A stretch of DNA of 21,888 nucleotides. Origin: CAVPLU01 sp964601325 (GTDB taxonomy: Archaea; Thermoproteota; Bathyarchaeia; 40CM-2-53-6). Positions within the stretch are counted from its first letter, which is position 1. Every line of letters starts with the position of its first letter. Location of the stretch: NCBI GenBank assembly GCA_964601325.1, contig CAZRNA010000024.1, positions 1 through 21,888 on the forward strand, read 5' to 3'. This document shows positions 7,317 through 14,126 of the stretch, in pieces. The translations under genes and the position numbers were made by a program. The notes beneath the pieces were generated by a model, which saw only the letters and a list, made by a program, of their open reading frames with translations, was not told the DNA's origin and did no database searches.

Positions 7317-8882
7317 TTAGCTTTCTTCTTCAGAGCTCTCTTCTTCTTGATATCTAGTGACAGCCTTCAACAGCGGATTGATGTTGGGTACCTTGCTCTT
7401 GCCCGCTAAACGTGTGGAGAACTCAGCTAGTTTTGGCAGGAACTTCTCGAAGACATCTAACCGCTTCCTGTCGTATGCCGCTCTCTGGCGGCGTGAGAGG
7501 TAACGGCCCAGCTGCCTAGCACATTCACGTAGGCAGTTTAGAAGTTCACGTTCTATCTCCGGGCGGTCAGCAACCATCTCTTTTCCTGCAGAGCGGAAGG
7601 GGATTCGAGTTGAAACTATTGAGGTTACGATAGCGACGGGCATTGTCGTGTCGGCTCGGTACAGCCGCCAGTTCACCGCGTCTACGACCTTGCGAGTTAC
7701 ATCGGATCCCTCATCGAACAGTAGAGGAATCTTGTTGGCGAATCTTATGATCGGTATCTTCCCAGAAGCGTTTGGTTGAATCTCTCCGCCATACGCGAGT
7801 CCAGCTTCCACTATGAACGGGAAACCGGAGTATGCTGCTGGCTTTCGTGCGACCGTTGTGACAAACGCGGGTTTCAGTTGGTTCTTTATGCCGGCTTCGA
7901 GTTGTTTGGCGCCTACTGGGCTGAGACATGACGCCTCAGGTGCCTTGAAGTCTGTGAAGCTGTTCATTGAATTCGTGAGTTGAATCAGTTCTTCCCTGGT
8001 TAGTTTGTGAGGGTCTTTACGTGGGTGCATGCCTGCGAACTGAAGCAGTTTCTTCGCTGTTACCGGGCCGATACGTTGAAACTGTCTGCATAGGAAAGTT
8101 GGAAGGTTCGTTGTTTTGGTGGCGGTTGCAAGCCGCTTCAGGGATTCAACATCCAGTCCGCTCGGATGAGGACGGGTTTCAGTTGGCGGCTTCGGCATAT
8201 CTGTCGTAACCGGCTCAAACTTGTACTGTGCTCCATCCGGATCCTCAAAGAAAATTGAGGCGTAGGGCGCTGCGATGGCCGTGTTTGTCAGGTACTCGAC
8301 GACCTTCTGCTTAGCATGCGCCCAGTCTCCACGCGTGGTGAGGTCAATGACGGTTCCGCGCCAGCCGCCGGGGTTCTGAAGTCTTCGTCTCTTCAGTATG
8401 CGCGGCGTGTTCTTCTCAATATCAACCATCATCGTGTACTCGACGATGGGGTTTCGTTTGCCAACGCTTGAGCGAATGGTGAAAGGTTCATGAGTCATGC
8501 TCTGCCCATAGATGAGTGCCATCTTGCCGCCGAGCCCAAATAAACCGCGACTCTGCCTGAGTCTGTACTTTGAACTCACGAGGACGCGGCCGAAAGCGTT
8601 CGGAATCTTCTCTCTAGAAATTCCGCCAGCATTATCTTCAATGTGTAGGTGTAAAGTCTCCTCGCGGCCCTCCTCTCCTTTTTGTTCCTCCTCCAGCCTT
8701 GTGACTTTGAGATGCAGTTTAAGCGGTATCTCATGAACCTCCGCCGCATCCAAGCTATTCTCGACAAGCTCTCTTATCGTCCCATAGATGGCACGCATCG
8801 GATTCGTGAAGCCCGCCAGGTCTTTATGCCGCCAAAAGAACTCGGAGGGACTTAACTCCTCAAACTCTTCAGGCACACGCAT
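7317..8882 (-). CDS. top6B: DNA topoisomerase VI subunit B
   Basis: 521 residues, normal for an archaeal Top6B. The GHKL ATPase motifs are all present: RELVENSLDA (E38, N42, D45), EDNAGG (D83 to G87) and GLFGLGGK (113-120). An H2TH domain follows around LCRQFQRIGPVTAKKLLQFA, then the transducer domain with TRIPFRSAGKEMVAD and a helical C-terminus. The product pairs with the Spo11-like A subunit to form the ATP-dependent type IIB topoisomerase that relaxes and decatenates DNA in archaea. The A-subunit gene, often adjacent, is not here: the neighbours are a surface protein and repeat copy 2. The ATG at 8882 has a GCTTAAAG box 27 nt upstream and no convincing Shine-Dalgarno sequence, suggesting a leaderless message. 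Confidence 0.95.
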   Translation of the reverse strand: MRVPEEFEELSPSEFFWRHKDLAGFTNPMRAIYGTIRELVENSLDAAEVHEIPLKLHLKVTRLEEEQKGEEGREETLHLHIEDNAGGISREKIPNAFGRVLVSSKYRLRQSRGLFGLGGKMALIYGQSMTHEPFTIRSSVGKRNPIVEYTMMVDIEKNTPRILKRRRLQNPGGWRGTVIDLTTRGDWAHAKQKVVEYLTNTAIAAPYASIFFEDPDGAQYKFEPVTTDMPKPPTETRPHPSGLDVESLKRLATATKTTNLPTFLCRQFQRIGPVTAKKLLQFAGMHPRKDPHKLTREELIQLTNSMNSFTDFKAPEASCLSPVGAKQLEAGIKNQLKPAFVTTVARKPAAYSGFPFIVEAGLAYGGEIQPNASGKIPIIRFANKIPLLFDEGSDVTRKVVDAVNWRLYRADTTMPVAIVTSIVSTRIPFRSAGKEMVADRPEIERELLNCLRECARQLGRYLSRRQRAAYDRKRLDVFEKFLPKLAEFSTRLAGKSKVPNINPLLKAVTRYQEEESSEEES

Positions 8883-8908
8883 CCATCCAGATGCGTTTCA
8901 CGTACAGG

Positions 8909-8916
8909 CTTTAAGC
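8909..8916 (-). promoter_or_regulatory. TATA-like box of top6B
   Basis: GCTTAAAG on the minus strand lies 27 nt before the top6B start, between the gene and repeat copy 2. It shares the TTAAA core and spacing of the boxes before the other two large genes. Confidence 0.45.
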
Positions 8917-8935
8917 GCGTCGGGTTGCCTGTTCG

Positions 8936-9222
8936 GTTCCGCATTAGAACGTAGACATACACCGCTACTTGCATCCTCCGGCTGGAAGGAAAATTCAATG
9001 CAGCCGTCAGCAATTCCAGCCAAGTGCGGATGTTTTCGCACACACTTCACACAACAACACACACGGTTCTTCCAAGAATAGGCCGCCAAACCCTTCACAG
9101 CTTTGCCTCTGCGGCTACTCTTGCTCTGGGTTTGGAACCTGTGCGCTCATCTGCCTTAAGTCGGCTGATCGCGCCTGCGGACACCTAGAAGAACACAACA
9201 CACAAACAGACACGCACGGAAC
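8936..9222 (+). repeat. Intergenic direct-repeat element, copy 2
   Basis: The second copy of the element at 626-934, in the same orientation, fills the gap between the top6B promoter and the end of the long right-hand operon. The ~40-bp head (8936-8980) and the ~120-bp core (about 9075-9197) are nearly identical to copy 1; the stretch between them is diverged. GTTCCG at the left end and CGGAAC at 9217-9222 are inverted. The GGAAGGA box and following ATG (8998) are kept, but a one-base insertion after the ATG puts the cysteine-rich peptide out of frame. Reaching it would need another start, such as TTG at 8969. Confidence 0.9.
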
Positions 9223-9244
9223 GGAGCGAAACTTGAGCTCTGAC

Positions 9245-9700
9245 TCAAGTGGCCTGCAATCTTACAAGTTCCGCGTTGGCCATTGCTATGCTTTTCTGCA
9301 AAGTTTCTATCTGCTTTTCTCGTACTGCCCCGTACAGTTGATCCTTATGCGGCTCGATTGCACTGATCATTGCTTTTTTGATATCTTCATAGTCACATGC
9401 AGTTGCCCAGAAGTCATATGCGTATTCCGCCGATCTGTTTCCTTTTGCTCGGTCGAATTGTTCAATGAACTTGGTCGTCTGCGAAGGGTCCGCATAGTAG
9501 TAACTCCAGAACCCATAGCGGTCATAGTGGGCAATGAATGAACAGTGGTGGATCAAGTGGTTGTAGAGTTGTTTCGTGAATTTCTCCCAGCTGAACGCGC
9601 TCTTCACAAAAGCAACCCACGCTTTCAACACGAGCGCCTTTTCTTTTGCAGTCATAAACTGCACATCGCTAAACTGAACGGTTCTTTCAAAACATTCCAT
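9245..9700 (-). CDS. Hypothetical protein, 151 aa
   Basis: Not recognised. It is helical and rich in aromatic residues (FIAHYDRYGFWSYYYADP in the middle), with several histidines (HLIHHCSFIAHY) and no signal peptide or membrane segment. GGAGGCGA ending 8 nt before the ATG at 9700 is a strong Shine-Dalgarno sequence, so the start is secure. It is the last gene of the long minus-strand array and ends just before repeat copy 2. A 106-bp gap without genes separates it from the truncated methyltransferase upstream. Confidence 0.8.
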   Translation of the reverse strand: MECFERTVQFSDVQFMTAKEKALVLKAWVAFVKSAFSWEKFTKQLYNHLIHHCSFIAHYDRYGFWSYYYADPSQTTKFIEQFDRAKGNRSAEYAYDFWATACDYEDIKKAMISAIEPHKDQLYGAVREKQIETLQKSIAMANAELVRLQAT

Positions 9701-9806
9701 CTGGAACTCGCCTCCATCAGTGAGAGACTAGGCAAGCTATGACAGAGAGCGCCTCTAACTACTAACTCCCGCGCGCGCTAACGGTACTGCTTTTCCGAAG
9801 GACTTG

Positions 9807-10259
9807 TTACAATTGGGAGACGCCGGGCTGTACAACTTTCAGGGCGGCGATTAGAAATACGCCAGTGCCCAGTGCAGGGTCGAGAATTGTCTGACCCGGT
9901 TTGAGTTTCTCGCAGCCTGTTGTGGCTACCATGAAATCGGCTATCTCCATTGGAGTGAAGCATTGACCCATCGCCTGGTTCACGATCTCGAGGCGAGTGT
10001 ACAATTTCCCGAGGTGGTCGTCTAACGTTGAACGGAACTTTTCAATATCCAGCTTCTGTTCTAGTTGACCGATCGTGTCTTTCTGCAGATTCGACCTGCT
10101 TGGGAGACCAACTTTCGCAGCCATGACATTCACGAATTCCTCGAACGCCTTGTGAGGCCCGTTACAGCCACCTTCTCTCGCGATTTCTACGCAATGGTTC
10201 AGCATCAGACCGACATCATCTACCGTCGTGGGATTTTTCCTCGTGTTCTTCTTTGCCAT
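9807..10259 (-). CDS. Truncated N6-adenine DNA methyltransferase (motifs X and I only)
   Basis: 150 residues from the ATG at 10259, which has GAGGCG 8 nt upstream and overlaps the end of the preceding gene. The N-terminal ~100 residues are helical like the start of HsdM-type methylases. GQCFTPMEIADFMV matches motif X and ILDPALGTGVFL matches the S-adenosylmethionine-binding motif I (DPAxGTG). The frame then stops within about 13 residues, so the catalytic NPPF/DPPY motif and the target-recognition part are missing. No continuation is visible in the next 100 bases in any minus frame. It is either a decayed remnant or a small protein kept for cofactor or partner binding. It cannot methylate DNA alone. 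Confidence 0.8.
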   Translation of the reverse strand: MAKKNTRKNPTTVDDVGLMLNHCVEIAREGGCNGPHKAFEEFVNVMAAKVGLPSRSNLQKDTIGQLEQKLDIEKFRSTLDDHLGKLYTRLEIVNQAMGQCFTPMEIADFMVATTGCEKLKPGQTILDPALGTGVFLIAALKVVQPGVSQL

Positions 10260-10926
10260 TTTTCGGCGCCTCTTTCTTGCTTGGTTTAGTTGCGTCGCGC
10301 TTGAAGCGATCAAGGATGGCTGAAAAGGGAATGTTGACGTACTTCACGCTCTCATCAGGCAACAATCTGACGGGCTTTACCTCGACGAAAGTTCCATACT
10401 CGCCCCGCTTTGCATCGCCGACAGCTTCATCATCTATCCAACTACTGATCTCGTTCTCGATCTCTTCTCTTGCAAGCTTGTGTCTTGATGCAATGTAGAA
10501 AGCCAGATGGGTCCAAGTGAGCGGCGTTTCTCCGTCTTCTTGCCTTACTATGTTGATGGCGCGGAAGAGCCGGTCGTCACGTGGTCGGTGTGGCTTGACT
10601 TCATGGATCACCCACTGGTCATGAGGACACAGCTCAAGAAAAGTTTCTAGTGCTTTTGCGAGGGTATCCAAATGTTTCAGTTCTTTGTTCGGGATTCCAT
10701 GATACTCCGTCAAGTAAGTCAGCAAACATTCGAGGAGTACCGGAGGCTTGTGTGTTGAGACTACGACATGGAACCTGCTCTTGTAAAAGTTCCACTTGCT
10801 TGTAATCTTGGATTTGACGTAACCGATCTTTTCATCGGTGGTCGCCAAACGTGTCAGCCTTCTCCTCAATTTTTTTGGTCTGCGCTCAGTTTCAGTTTCA
10901 GAAGTTTGCAGTAACCGCCTCCCCAA
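10216..10926 (-). CDS. Hypothetical protein, 236 aa, charged C-terminal tail
   Basis: Not recognised. The N-terminus is very basic, the middle is mixed alpha/beta (FHVVVSTHKPPVLLECLLTY), and the C-terminus is a disordered Lys/Glu tail (KKEAPKNGKEEHEEKSHDGR). No signal peptide or membrane helix. The last 44 bases overlap the methyltransferase fragment, so the two genes are probably co-translated. The start is uncertain: TTG at 10926 gives the longest frame, but GGGGAGG lies just inside it and points to a later start, possibly a CTG at 10911, giving an N-terminus MQTSETETERR. Confidence 0.75.
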   Translation of the reverse strand: MGRRLLQTSETETERRPKKLRRRLTRLATTDEKIGYVKSKITSKWNFYKSRFHVVVSTHKPPVLLECLLTYLTEYHGIPNKELKHLDTLAKALETFLELCPHDQWVIHEVKPHRPRDDRLFRAINIVRQEDGETPLTWTHLAFYIASRHKLAREEIENEISSWIDDEAVGDAKRGEYGTFVEVKPVRLLPDESVKYVNIPFSAILDRFKRDATKPSKKEAPKNGKEEHEEKSHDGR

Positions 10927-10951
10927 ATTTCACGCTCGGAGTCCGTGCCTT

Positions 10952-11122
10952 CTATGCTATGAAGCTGTATTCTTCGCCGGTCTTTGTCTTTACAGTGACC
11001 TCAAAATTGATTTCCGAGCCAGACACCTGTGCGTCTAGGCTTTCAGGGTCCTCATGGTCCGGCTTCACGCTCAGTATTGTGCTGCCCTCTAGCTTCTCGA
11101 CGAATTCTCGAACAGTCGTCAA
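10952..11122 (-). CDS. Hypothetical small protein, 56 aa
   Basis: Not recognised. Short alpha/beta protein (VREFVEKLEGSTILSV, then FEVTVKTKTGEEYSFIA) that would form a helix and a small sheet. The TTG at 11122 is chosen because GGGGAGGTG lies 9-10 nt upstream; a longer frame from GTG at 11173 has a Shine-Dalgarno sequence overlapping its own start. It lies in the compact operon between the ligase-like fragment and the 236-residue protein. Confidence 0.65.
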   Translation of the reverse strand: MTTVREFVEKLEGSTILSVKPDHEDPESLDAQVSGSEINFEVTVKTKTGEEYSFIA

Positions 11123-11176
11123 ACCCCATTCACACCTCCCCGAAATTTGCGTCGTCCGCTCATTCCCGTTCACCTC

Positions 11177-11401
11177 TTATTGCCAAGTTTTCATGCAGCC
11201 CTGCGCTGTCTTGTCGGATCTTACGCGGACGATTCGCGGTTCGCGAAAACTTCCCGAAAGTGCCTGTGTGTACTCGACCTCGAGCACAATTTTCGGCGTT
11301 ACATGAATGCAGTCATCATCCTCGCTCACAGTAGAGGAGGATGTCTTGAATGCTTCCTCTGCGATCCTGCTCCAATAGATTTTTGTCTTCCACAAGCCCA
11401 C
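11177..11401 (-). CDS. Small protein resembling the C-terminal end of ATP-dependent DNA ligase
   Basis: 74 residues from GTG at 11401, with GGAGGCGAT 8 nt upstream. The part CIHVTPKIVLEVEYTQ followed by FREPRIVRVRSDKT matches the end of the OB-fold domain of ATP-dependent DNA ligases, including motif VI (RxPRxxRxRxDK), which contacts the nucleotide phosphates. In ligases this stretch is the last ~60 residues of a 500-600 residue enzyme. Here there is no nucleotidyltransferase domain or catalytic lysine, in this gene or next to it. It could be a remnant, a stand-alone OB module, or a chance likeness. The match is from memory of family motifs. Confidence 0.6.
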   Translation of the reverse strand: MGLWKTKIYWSRIAEEAFKTSSSTVSEDDDCIHVTPKIVLEVEYTQALSGSFREPRIVRVRSDKTAQGCMKTWQ

Positions 11402-11443
11402 TGGTATCGCCTCCTTCAACTGGCCGGTCTATCACAACGGCAC

Positions 11444-11755
11444 CTACATGCAGTATGGGTAAACGAAAATGGCGTATTCTCTGCCGTCGTATTCAATCAG
11501 GTATAGAGGGCCCTCTGCTCCAACTGCGCCGTAGATTTCATTGAAATAGTCACGCATTTCAGGGTCTGCAGCTTGCTGTACTTCCTCTTTATCGCGCTTG
11601 ATCTGTAGTGCCTCAACATGGAATGGGACGTCGTTTATTCTGATGGTTCCGAGTAGCCGGGTCTTTGGATCGTTTTCGCTGTTTTCGCCTATAGGTTCCA
11701 TCTTCGATAAGTCAAGGTTTAGGATATTCGAGGTCTCCCAGCTGTTCTTCTCCAA
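11444..11755 (-). CDS. Paralogous small protein, family A copy 1
   Basis: 103 residues. Closely related to the protein at 15179-15475: LDLSKMEPIGENSEN, RLLGTIRINDVPFHVEALQI and YDGREYAIFVYP align with LSQLEQIGDSVKN, RLIGEIYINGTYFHIEAIQV and WDGREYVVFIYP. The fold looks like an all-beta core with one helix. Conservation of a pattern at two loci with diverged DNA shows that both are real genes under selection. The start is TTG at 11755, after GAGAGGTGA at good spacing; GTG at 11764 overlaps that site. No known function. Confidence 0.8.
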   Translation of the reverse strand: MEKNSWETSNILNLDLSKMEPIGENSENDPKTRLLGTIRINDVPFHVEALQIKRDKEEVQQAADPEMRDYFNEIYGAVGAEGPLYLIEYDGREYAIFVYPYCM

Positions 11756-11781
11756 TGTTGTCACCTCTCACCACTTGTTTC

Positions 11782-11976
11782 TCAGATGTCGTAAAGTTGG
11801 AATGCTTCCAAGATGAGGGCACAGGCCGTTGTAAGCCGGATGGTTGCTGCATTTTTCTGTTGCATGTATGTTTCAACATGGTGGAGCACAAGCTTTCCAA
11901 GTTGATGGGTGACTGTTTTCTCTGCAGCCATCTGTTCGACGTCTCTAGTGATCTCTGGGAGGCTAAACTGTCTCAT
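11782..11976 (-). CDS. Paralogous small protein, family B copy 1
   Basis: 64 residues, helical. It shares MRQF-xx-PEI at the start and AATIRLTTACALILE at the end with the protein at 21074-21268. The DNA of the two has diverged mostly at silent positions, so the protein is under selection. The ATG at 11976 is chosen because MRQF is the shared N-terminus; an ATG at 11988 sits directly against AAGGAG and is too close to use it. Its stop lies 26 bp before the start of family A copy 1. Not recognised; the C-terminal helix is amphipathic and could pack into an oligomer. Confidence 0.8.
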   Translation of the reverse strand: MRQFSLPEITRDVEQMAAEKTVTHQLGKLVLHHVETYMQQKNAATIRLTTACALILEAFQLYDI

Positions 11977-12003
11977 GTGGCGCAGCATCTCCTTCTGTGC
12001 TCT

Positions 12004-12138
12004 CTATCTTGCGCGGTCGTCGTGTAGTTTGTATTGCCTTGTACAGGCTCGTTTTGCTATGATTCGGCGCTGGCTTTCTGTTTCGATAAGTGTGGCGTCA
12101 TCCGTTTCACGTACGAAGCGAAATGGATAGTACTCCAA
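12004..12138 (-). CDS. Small basic protein, 44 aa, TTG start
   Basis: Found by reading the gap between two operon genes. TTG at 12138 is preceded by GAGGAG with 7 nt spacing and opens a frame of 44 codons ending in TAG at 12004. The product begins MEYYPFRFVRETDDATLIE and continues with a basic helix (ESQRRIIAKRACTRQYKLHD). It fits exactly between its neighbours, 16 bases before the first ATG of the next gene and 40 bases after the previous stop. No family recognised; size and charge would suit a nucleic-acid-binding peptide, which is a guess. Confidence 0.6.
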   Translation of the reverse strand: MEYYPFRFVRETDDATLIETESQRRIIAKRACTRQYKLHDDRAR

Positions 12139-12178
12139 AGCAAGTCTCCTCAGGCTGACTATGCAGAGACTATGCGAT

Positions 12179-12577
12179 CTACGATTCAGGCGATTTTTCT
12201 ACGCGTTCGATGGTGCCAAGATAGAATACATGCGTATCCTCGCCGGTTGTGCCTTCCCAATGCTGTACCTCTACGCGGTCAGCATAGATTTCAAGGCCTA
12301 GCGCGACATACATCCCGTGGCCGTAGTCGTCGCTTTGCAGCGTAACTGCGATGCTTGGAGTCCACTTCCCTACTTTCTTGGCGCATTCAGCAAGTGCAGT
12401 CTGCGCTTCCAACATTGCTTGGGCGTTCTTACTGAGCCAGCTACGTACGGTTTCAAGAAGGGTTTCGCGTTCTTCATCGTCCCTTGCGTCGATGTCTACC
12501 TCAAAGCTGCCTTGTCTTGCTCGAATGATGGGCGGGTCGTATGTGTCATCAAGTACCGCAGCATCTTCAGTACCCAT
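12179..12577 (-). CDS. Hypothetical protein, 132 aa
   Basis: Not recognised. Acidic alpha/beta protein: an N-terminal strand (GSFEVDIDARDDEER), a long central helix with KNAQAMLEAQTALAECAKKVG, then strands (SIAVTLQSDDYGHGMYVALGLEIYADR cut here for length) ending in an exposed acidic tail. GGAGGTGA lies 6 nt before the ATG at 12577, an ideal site. No signal peptide. It lies within the uninterrupted array of small genes. Confidence 0.8.
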   Translation of the reverse strand: MGTEDAAVLDDTYDPPIIRARQGSFEVDIDARDDEERETLLETVRSWLSKNAQAMLEAQTALAECAKKVGKWTPSIAVTLQSDDYGHGMYVALGLEIYADRVEVQHWEGTTGEDTHVFYLGTIERVEKSPES

Positions 12578-12621
12578 ACTGCTTCACCTCCACAGAAACA
12601 ACGAGAGCAAATCCGTACTGA

Positions 12622-13293
12622 TTAGCCGAGGTCTTGTGCCTCTTCGACCGCAAAGATTTCTTTGACTCTTTCAACGAGATATTGATCTGCGATCGTTGAT
12701 GAGCGTAAGTTTTCTTCTGTTATGTCAAACTGTCTAGTCTTCTCGAGTGCTGCGATTGCTTCTTCCTTCCCATCGACACAGAAGTACCGCCTGACAGTTG
12801 TCTTGTCAATTTCGATTGGACGGAAAAGTTCACCGTCCATAGCAACGATGCCCAACGGGACTTCATTCGAGTCTTCCTCCTCGGACTTGCCGTCTCCGGC
12901 GAGTAGCTTGCTCATCTCTGCCAGTTGCTTTGCCTCCGCAACTAGGTCTTGAGCGTCGAGTTTCTGAAGTTGCATGTGTCCATCGTCGTCTGCAGCGAAA
13001 TAGCCGAACCTGTATGGTGTTTGACGGTAGATGACACGTTGCCCGTTGATGTCGCGCATGACTATCTGGCGCTTGACTGCGGCTTGGACTTCCTTTGCGC
13101 TCATTGTATGGTGGCGAGCTTGGACACTGACCGTCACACTCTCAACATGGTAGTTGATTTTCAGAGGAGAGGTTCCTTTGAGGTTGGGTTTGACCCCCCT
13201 CGCACCTACGAGAACAGGTGCTTGCACAGTTGTCTGTTCAACGCCTGGAACCTGAACAGTCTCTTGAATGGCTGCTTGTTTATTCTCAGACAA
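12622..13293 (-). CDS. Hypothetical protein, 223 aa
   Basis: Not recognised. The first ~45 residues are a low-complexity Gln/Val/Pro stretch (QVPGVEQTTVQAPVLVG). A beta-rich domain follows (INYHVESVTVSVQARHHTM), then a charged region (GDGKSEEEDSNEV) and a C-terminal helical part. TTG at 13293 is the likely start, since GGGAGGTGA ends about 5 nt before it and the protein then begins MSENKQ; GTG at 13302 overlaps the site. The disordered leader and separate folded part suggest a protein that binds partners. It is encoded in the operon between two unknown genes. Confidence 0.75.
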   Translation of the reverse strand: MSENKQAAIQETVQVPGVEQTTVQAPVLVGARGVKPNLKGTSPLKINYHVESVTVSVQARHHTMSAKEVQAAVKRQIVMRDINGQRVIYRQTPYRFGYFAADDDGHMQLQKLDAQDLVAEAKQLAEMSKLLAGDGKSEEEDSNEVPLGIVAMDGELFRPIEIDKTTVRRYFCVDGKEEAIAALEKTRQFDITEENLRSSTIADQYLVERVKEIFAVEEAQDLG

Positions 13294-13349
13294 GAATCTC
13301 ACCTCCCGGTAGCTCGAGTGTGTCGACTCCGAAGATGGTGTGGCTTGTT

Positions 13350-13565
13350 CTATCGCGTTCGCTTTCGTTTCCTGCGTTCCTTTTCTCCCATCTCGGAAAG
13401 AGTCAGTATCCGTTCTTCATCTAGGCCTAGTCGGGTGAGCTTTCTGTACTGCTCTCTATACTCATTGAGATCACGTCTTGCTTCTTCTCGACTCTTGTAC
13501 GGTGACTCGGTGTTGTCCATGAATTCTTGTAGGCTATGTCCCAAGTGTTGGTAAATGTCAGCCAT
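13350..13565 (-). CDS. Small charged helical protein, 71 aa
   Basis: Begins MADIYQHLGHSLQEFMDN and is nearly all charged helix, ending in the basic run KERRKRKRTR. The ATG at 13565 overlaps the stop codon of the upstream 47-residue gene (TGATG), so translation is probably coupled; two GTG codons just upstream are less likely starts. A basic tail of this kind often contacts nucleic acid, but no family is recognised. Confidence 0.7.
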   Translation of the reverse strand: MADIYQHLGHSLQEFMDNTESPYKSREEARRDLNEYREQYRKLTRLGLDEERILTLSEMGEKERRKRKRTR

Positions 13566-13708
13566 CACCACTGCGTCAAGAAATGCTTGCCGGGGGTAAC
13601 CCCTCTAGGTAATTCAAATGTCGCTGATTTCTTGCCAACAGAAACCTTGATGGATCTATGGCTTGCTCGCTCGATTAGAATAATTAGCGACACTTCATCA
13701 TCAGTCAA
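13565..13708 (-). CDS. Small protein, 47 aa, TTG start
   Basis: GGGAGGCGA lies 5 nt before TTG at 13708 and opens 47 codons whose TGA shares its last base with the ATG of the next gene. Product: MTDDEVSLIILIERASHRS, then a basic middle (IKVSVGKKSATFELPRGVTPG) and a C-terminal KHFLTQW. It resembles a small beta-hairpin protein. The exact junctions on both sides make this a real gene. A perfect GGGG-TTA-CCCC inverted repeat lies in its last third. Confidence 0.65.
   Translation of the reverse strand: MTDDEVSLIILIERASHRSIKVSVGKKSATFELPRGVTPGKHFLTQW
13593..13603 (-). promoter_or_regulatory. Inverted repeat GGGG-TTA-CCCC before a coupled start
   Basis: Four G-C pairs around a three-base loop sit 28 nt upstream of the ATG at 13565, inside the coding end of the previous small gene. 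A hairpin here in the mRNA could tune the coupling between the two genes. It is short and could be chance. Confidence 0.3.
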
Positions 13709-13720
13709 AATCTCGCCTCC

Positions 13721-14095
13721 CTAGTAGTCTTCTGGGTACATGACACAAAACCCGTCCACTTCGCTGAATGTCAACCAAAGTTTGAGAGTCTGTGGTTTCT
13801 GTTTCGCATCGACCATGATCACTTCGAATGGTACAAGATGCTTATCCCCTGTATAGGCGCGGAAGGCGTTTGTAGCCATGCAGCAGAGATCCCAAAGGCG
13901 ACCCTTCAGGTCCTGTCCTGCTGCGGTCAAGCCTTCCTCGATTGTATTCCAGAGATGTCGTGTCACAACTACGGGTGCTTTGAATCCCGCTTCTTTCGCT
14001 TCTGCCGTGTCGGAGATGTCAACTAGAATCCCATCTTCTAACGCCTGCGCTTTTGGGTAGGTAGAGATCACTTCTGGCTTGATTTCTTCACTCAT
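13721..14095 (-). CDS. DUF6573-like plasmid-associated protein
   Basis: 124 residues. The opening VISTYPKAQALEDGILVDIS, then EAGFKAPVVVTRHLW and a later GRLWDL...VPFEVIMVDAKQKPQTLKL, follow the pattern of the DUF6573 family (ISxYTRAQAIxDGxLVD..AxEAGFxxPVAxTxxvW). That family has no known function and is common on plasmids and phages of bacteria, with some archaeal members. Length and motif order fit a complete protein. The ATG at 14095 has AGGAG 13 nt and AAAGG directly upstream. The match is from memory. It supports reading the right part of the window as mobile-element DNA. Confidence 0.75.
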   Translation of the reverse strand: MSEEIKPEVISTYPKAQALEDGILVDISDTAEAKEAGFKAPVVVTRHLWNTIEEGLTAAGQDLKGRLWDLCCMATNAFRAYTGDKHLVPFEVIMVDAKQKPQTLKLWLTFSEVDGFCVMYPEDY

Positions 14096-14126
14096 CCTTT
14101 TTCACTCTCCTGTTTTGCAGTAGCGG

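Noticed and set aside
8969..9541. 190-codon + strand frame spanning repeat copy 2 and running into 9245-9700
   Set aside because: Only the first part matches the repeat peptide; the rest is antisense to the well-supported 151-residue gene. No Shine-Dalgarno sequence precedes its TTG.
9701..9806. GC-rich gap with alternating GCGCGCGC, considered as terminator or start of a lost methyltransferase end
   Set aside because: No T-run or solid hairpin-tail structure, and no methyltransferase motif in any minus frame.
12949..13554. 201-codon + strand frame in the right operon
   Set aside because: Antisense to two supported genes with good ribosome binding sites; the product is Cys/Arg-rich without any domain.
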